DNA of 64,000 nucleotides from positions 1-64,000 of the forward strand of contig JAQGEQ010000147.1 of NCBI GenBank assembly GCA_034620365.1. Reading direction: 5' to 3'. This DNA comes from Pegea sp. RAD2-039 (taxonomy: Eukaryota; Chordata; Thaliacea; Salpida; Salpidae). A program made the position numbers and the translations under genes. The notes under the pieces were generated by a model. That model made no database searches and was not told the origin of the DNA. It saw only the letters and a program-made list of their open reading frames with translations. The number at the start of each line of letters is the position of its first letter. Position 1 is the first letter of the stretch. Shown here one piece after another: positions 61,195 to 64,000 of this stretch.

Positions 61195-62357
61195 CTTTAA
61201 AATTCTTGGTTTCAAATTAGATGGTTTCAAATTAGATGGTTTCAAATTAGATGGTTTCAAAATAGATGGTTTCAAATTAGATAGTTTCAAATTAGATGGT
61301 TTCAAATTAGATGGTTTCAAACTAGATGGTTTCAAAATAGATGGTTTCAAATTAGATGGTTTCAAATTATATGGTTTCAAACTAGATGGTTTCAAAATAG
61401 ATGGTTTCAAATTAGATGGTTTCAAAATAGATGGTTTCAAATTAAATGGTTTCAAACTAGATGGTTCCAAAATAGATGGTTCCAAATTAGATGGTTTCAA
61501 ATTAGATGGTTTCAAATTAGATGGTTTCAAAATAGATGGTTTCAAACTAGACGGTTTCAAATTAGATGGTTTCAAACTAGATGGTTCCAAAATAGATGGT
61601 TCCAAATTAGATGGTTTCAAATTAGATGGTTTCAAATTAGATGGTTCCAAAATAGATGGTTTCAAATTAGATAGTTTCAAATTAGATGGTTTCAAAATAG
61701 ATGGTTTCAAACTAGATGGTTTCAAATTAGATGGTTTCAAACTAGATGGTTTCAAATTAGATGGTTTCAAATTAGATGGTTTCAAATTAGATGGTTTCAA
61801 AATAGATGGTTTCAAACTAGATGGTTTCAAACTAGATGGTTTCAAACTAGATGGTTTCAAACTAGATGGTTTCAAATTAGATGGTTTCAAACTAGATGGT
61901 GTCGAATTAGATGGTTTCAAAATAGATGGTTTCAAATTAGATGGTTTCAAAATAGATGGTTTCAAAATAGATGGTTTCAAATTAGATGGTTTCAAAATAG
62001 ATGGTTTCAAATTAGATGGTTTCAAATTAGATGGTTTCAAACTAGATGGTTTCAAAATAGATGGTTTCAAACTAGATGGTTTCAAACTAGATGGTTTCAA
62101 ATTAGATGGTTTCAAATTAGATGGTTTCAAAATAGATGGTTTCAAACTAGATGGTTTCAAATTAGATGGTTTCAAAATAGATGGTTTCAAAATAGATAGT
62201 TTCAAATTAGATGGTTTCAAAATAGATGGTTTCAAATTAGATGGTTTCAAAATAGATGGTTTCAAATTAGATGGTTTCAAAATAGATGGTTTCAAATTAG
62301 ATGGTTTCAAATTAGATGGTTTCAAACTAGATGGTTTCAAATTAGATGGTTTCAAAT
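61195..62357 (-). repeat. 15-bp minisatellite, about 77 units
   Basis: Tandem 15-bp units (gatggtttcaaattag, with aaa-t/a/c-tag variants). On the minus strand it is open for 396 codons as a pentapeptide Lys-Pro-Ser-(Asn/Ile/Ser)-Leu, but without an ATG. Nearly every difference between units falls at the middle base of the Asn/Ile/Ser codon or is otherwise amino-acid changing, and silent third-base changes are rare. That is not how a selected coding repeat varies, so I call it non-coding. Confidence 0.9.
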
Positions 62358-64000
62358 TTTGGCGTCATTTGAAAATTTATTGTTGACGTGAAAAAACATT
62401 CGACAAATTTGATGTAAAATTCTCTTCACAAGTTATTTACCAACAAACAAACTGATTTCCTACACCAAAGTAGGTTGAAGTTGAAGGGGTTTTGTAGATC
62501 ACTAAGCTATCTCCACTCTGAAAGTCCACTGACTTGTGACCACTGACGTCCAGTTACCGGGGACAGTGATATTGAGACCAACAGGTGGTAGATTTTCTGT
62601 TGTAACTTTTTATATGATTTTAAAGAAGTTGTGTTGGATGAAAACCAGAAGTAACCTTAGAATCTTGCTAAAGTTCTTTTTTGATTTTTATATAAGACTT
62701 TTTTTATGTTATCCGTCAAAGAAATAATTGGCTCCTAGTGATGAATTGAAATCATTGACAACAAGAAGTAGTAAACACCTTCGCTATTTACCCATCACAT
62801 ATGAGGATTACTAATATTTTATCAAAAAGTAGTAACTTCTTGTAATTATCTGATAGAAAGTTTTTGAAGATGTTCAATCCTCCAGAAGTGTAAAGGGAGT
62901 GACAATTTCATGATCGAAGGCTCTATACATCAATGGTCGAAGGTCGAAAGAAGAAAATATTTTGATCTTAACTAAAAATAAAAAAAGACTTTGCACTTGA
63001 CCAGGAAGCTAAACAAACTCACTTTGTGCTGATCAGTGTCTTATGACGAAAATTAACTTTTAAAGTTTTGGATTTTAATTTTTTTCAGCAAGTTTCCAAA
63101 TTGACCGATTTAAAGATCGAAATAAAGTATGATTCAGTATTGAAAAAAGTAAACTGATTTTAGTACAATTCTAAAGAAACTTGAATTAGTTTACTAAAAA
63201 ATATTTACTCAAATAAGCTTCTATTTCTTAAAAATTACAGCAATTAGTTTGAATTACACTAATGCCTAATTAATAGATTACTCTGTGCTTTTTATTTGTT
63301 ATTGAAATATTTTCGTAAGATTTTAATTTTATGTGTATAATTTTGTAACAAAATAATTAAATATAATTTGTTCATGTCTTATTTGAATTGCATTAAATTA
63401 GTTATATTTTGATTTAAAAGAATAAACTGGTTTGATGATTCTGAATTAAAAAAAACCTTTTCGTTTAATAAATACTGCGCTGATATTTCTCATTTAACAG
63501 CGATTGTAAGTTTTTATTAGAATATAATAGTAGATTTATTGAAATATACTGATTACTTACTAAATAGATTAGCTTAACTAAAATGCTTGCAAGTATTAGT
63601 ATACTTGTTATAACTTTAATAGTAGTTTTAAAATTTGGCCACTTTTGATTATGACCATTTTACTGACAAAATTTAAACTAATAAAAACAGTTTTTAATTT
63701 GGTAATAGTATAAGATCAAATTATATAAAAAATATTTGTTATTATTTTTCAAAATTATTAATTTTTATTAATTTAAGTAAAGTCTCGTAATAGATTTAAA
63801 TAGATTTTATAAAATTGTTTTTGTTTTCTTCTATTTTTACTTATATTGTTTTTTATGTTACACTTTTTTATCAATTTTTTATTCATTAATAAAACTATTT
63901 TTTTGCTTCTAATATTATTTTAGGGGAATGCAATTAGCAAAAAGTTAAATTAATTAATTACTTCTCTTAAAAAATATAAAACTGGATTTTATTACATCTT
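62358..64000. other. AT-rich end region with a possible dispersed repeat
   Basis: 62460-62640 is GC-richer and weakly resembles 13860-13960 ('gtccagttaccggggac' against 'gtccagttacctgggac'), so it may be a diverged repeat copy. The rest to the window end is AT-rich with no recognisable feature. Confidence 0.4.

Overview
This is nuclear DNA from an animal with small, AT-rich genes. Evidence: genes split by GT-AG introns, many only 47-64 nt long; Pol III tRNA genes, one type with an intron; a 375-residue cytoplasmic actin; and animal-specific families (synaptojanin, Borg/CDC42EP, chondroitin GalNAc-transferase, Gq-type G alpha, an Ig/FnIII-like receptor). I cannot name the species. The intron sizes suggest a compact invertebrate genome. 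I could assemble seven spliced genes by hand; in all seven the exon lengths sum to a multiple of three with no internal stop, which supports the models.

Layout. 1-2900: a direct repeat flanking a tRNA cluster (Asp, Ser, an Asp pseudogene, intron-containing Leu). 3372-12584 (minus): synaptojanin in 20 exons, with two SH3 domains inside the catalytic 5-phosphatase domain. 13.3-16.5 kb: tRNA-Leu(TAG), a tRNA-derived SINE, a decayed ORF and a 31-bp minisatellite. 20.2-22.2 kb: actin with CArG boxes. 22.9-26.2 kb: tRNA-Leu(CAA), a 109-bp satellite array and a C-type-lectin exon fragment. 28.5-33.1 kb: a CSGALNACT-like glycosyltransferase with a 113-bp satellite in an intron. 34.0-36.4 kb: a single-pass receptor with a very acidic then basic tail. 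36.8-37.5 kb (minus): an ankyrin protein. 37.8 kb: tRNA-Gly. 38.5-45.6 kb (minus): a highly modified Gq-type alpha subunit with a 4 kb satellite array in an intron. 46.3-51.6 kb: an inverted duplication beginning at tRNA-Leu, enclosing a second copy of the lectin exon and a 12-bp repeat array. 54.5-57.5 kb (minus): Borg/CDC42EP. 61.2-62.4 kb: a 15-bp minisatellite. Long stretches between are AT-rich and hold nothing I can name.

The strongest unexplained signal is a short palindrome, TGACGTCA, usually extended to TGATGACGTCATCA. It is concentrated in and near genes, is in 37 of the 50 introns I modelled, often twice per short intron, and has entered coding exons, where it reads as DDVI or MTSS peptides. 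Two other palindromes (GTTGCTAGGCAAC-like and GGGGAATTCCCC-like) behave similarly at lower copy number. Separately, introns over 1 kb are mostly long because they hold tandem arrays. The genes do not form an operon or a shared pathway; synaptojanin, Borg, G alpha and actin are all general signalling, membrane-traffic or cytoskeleton genes.
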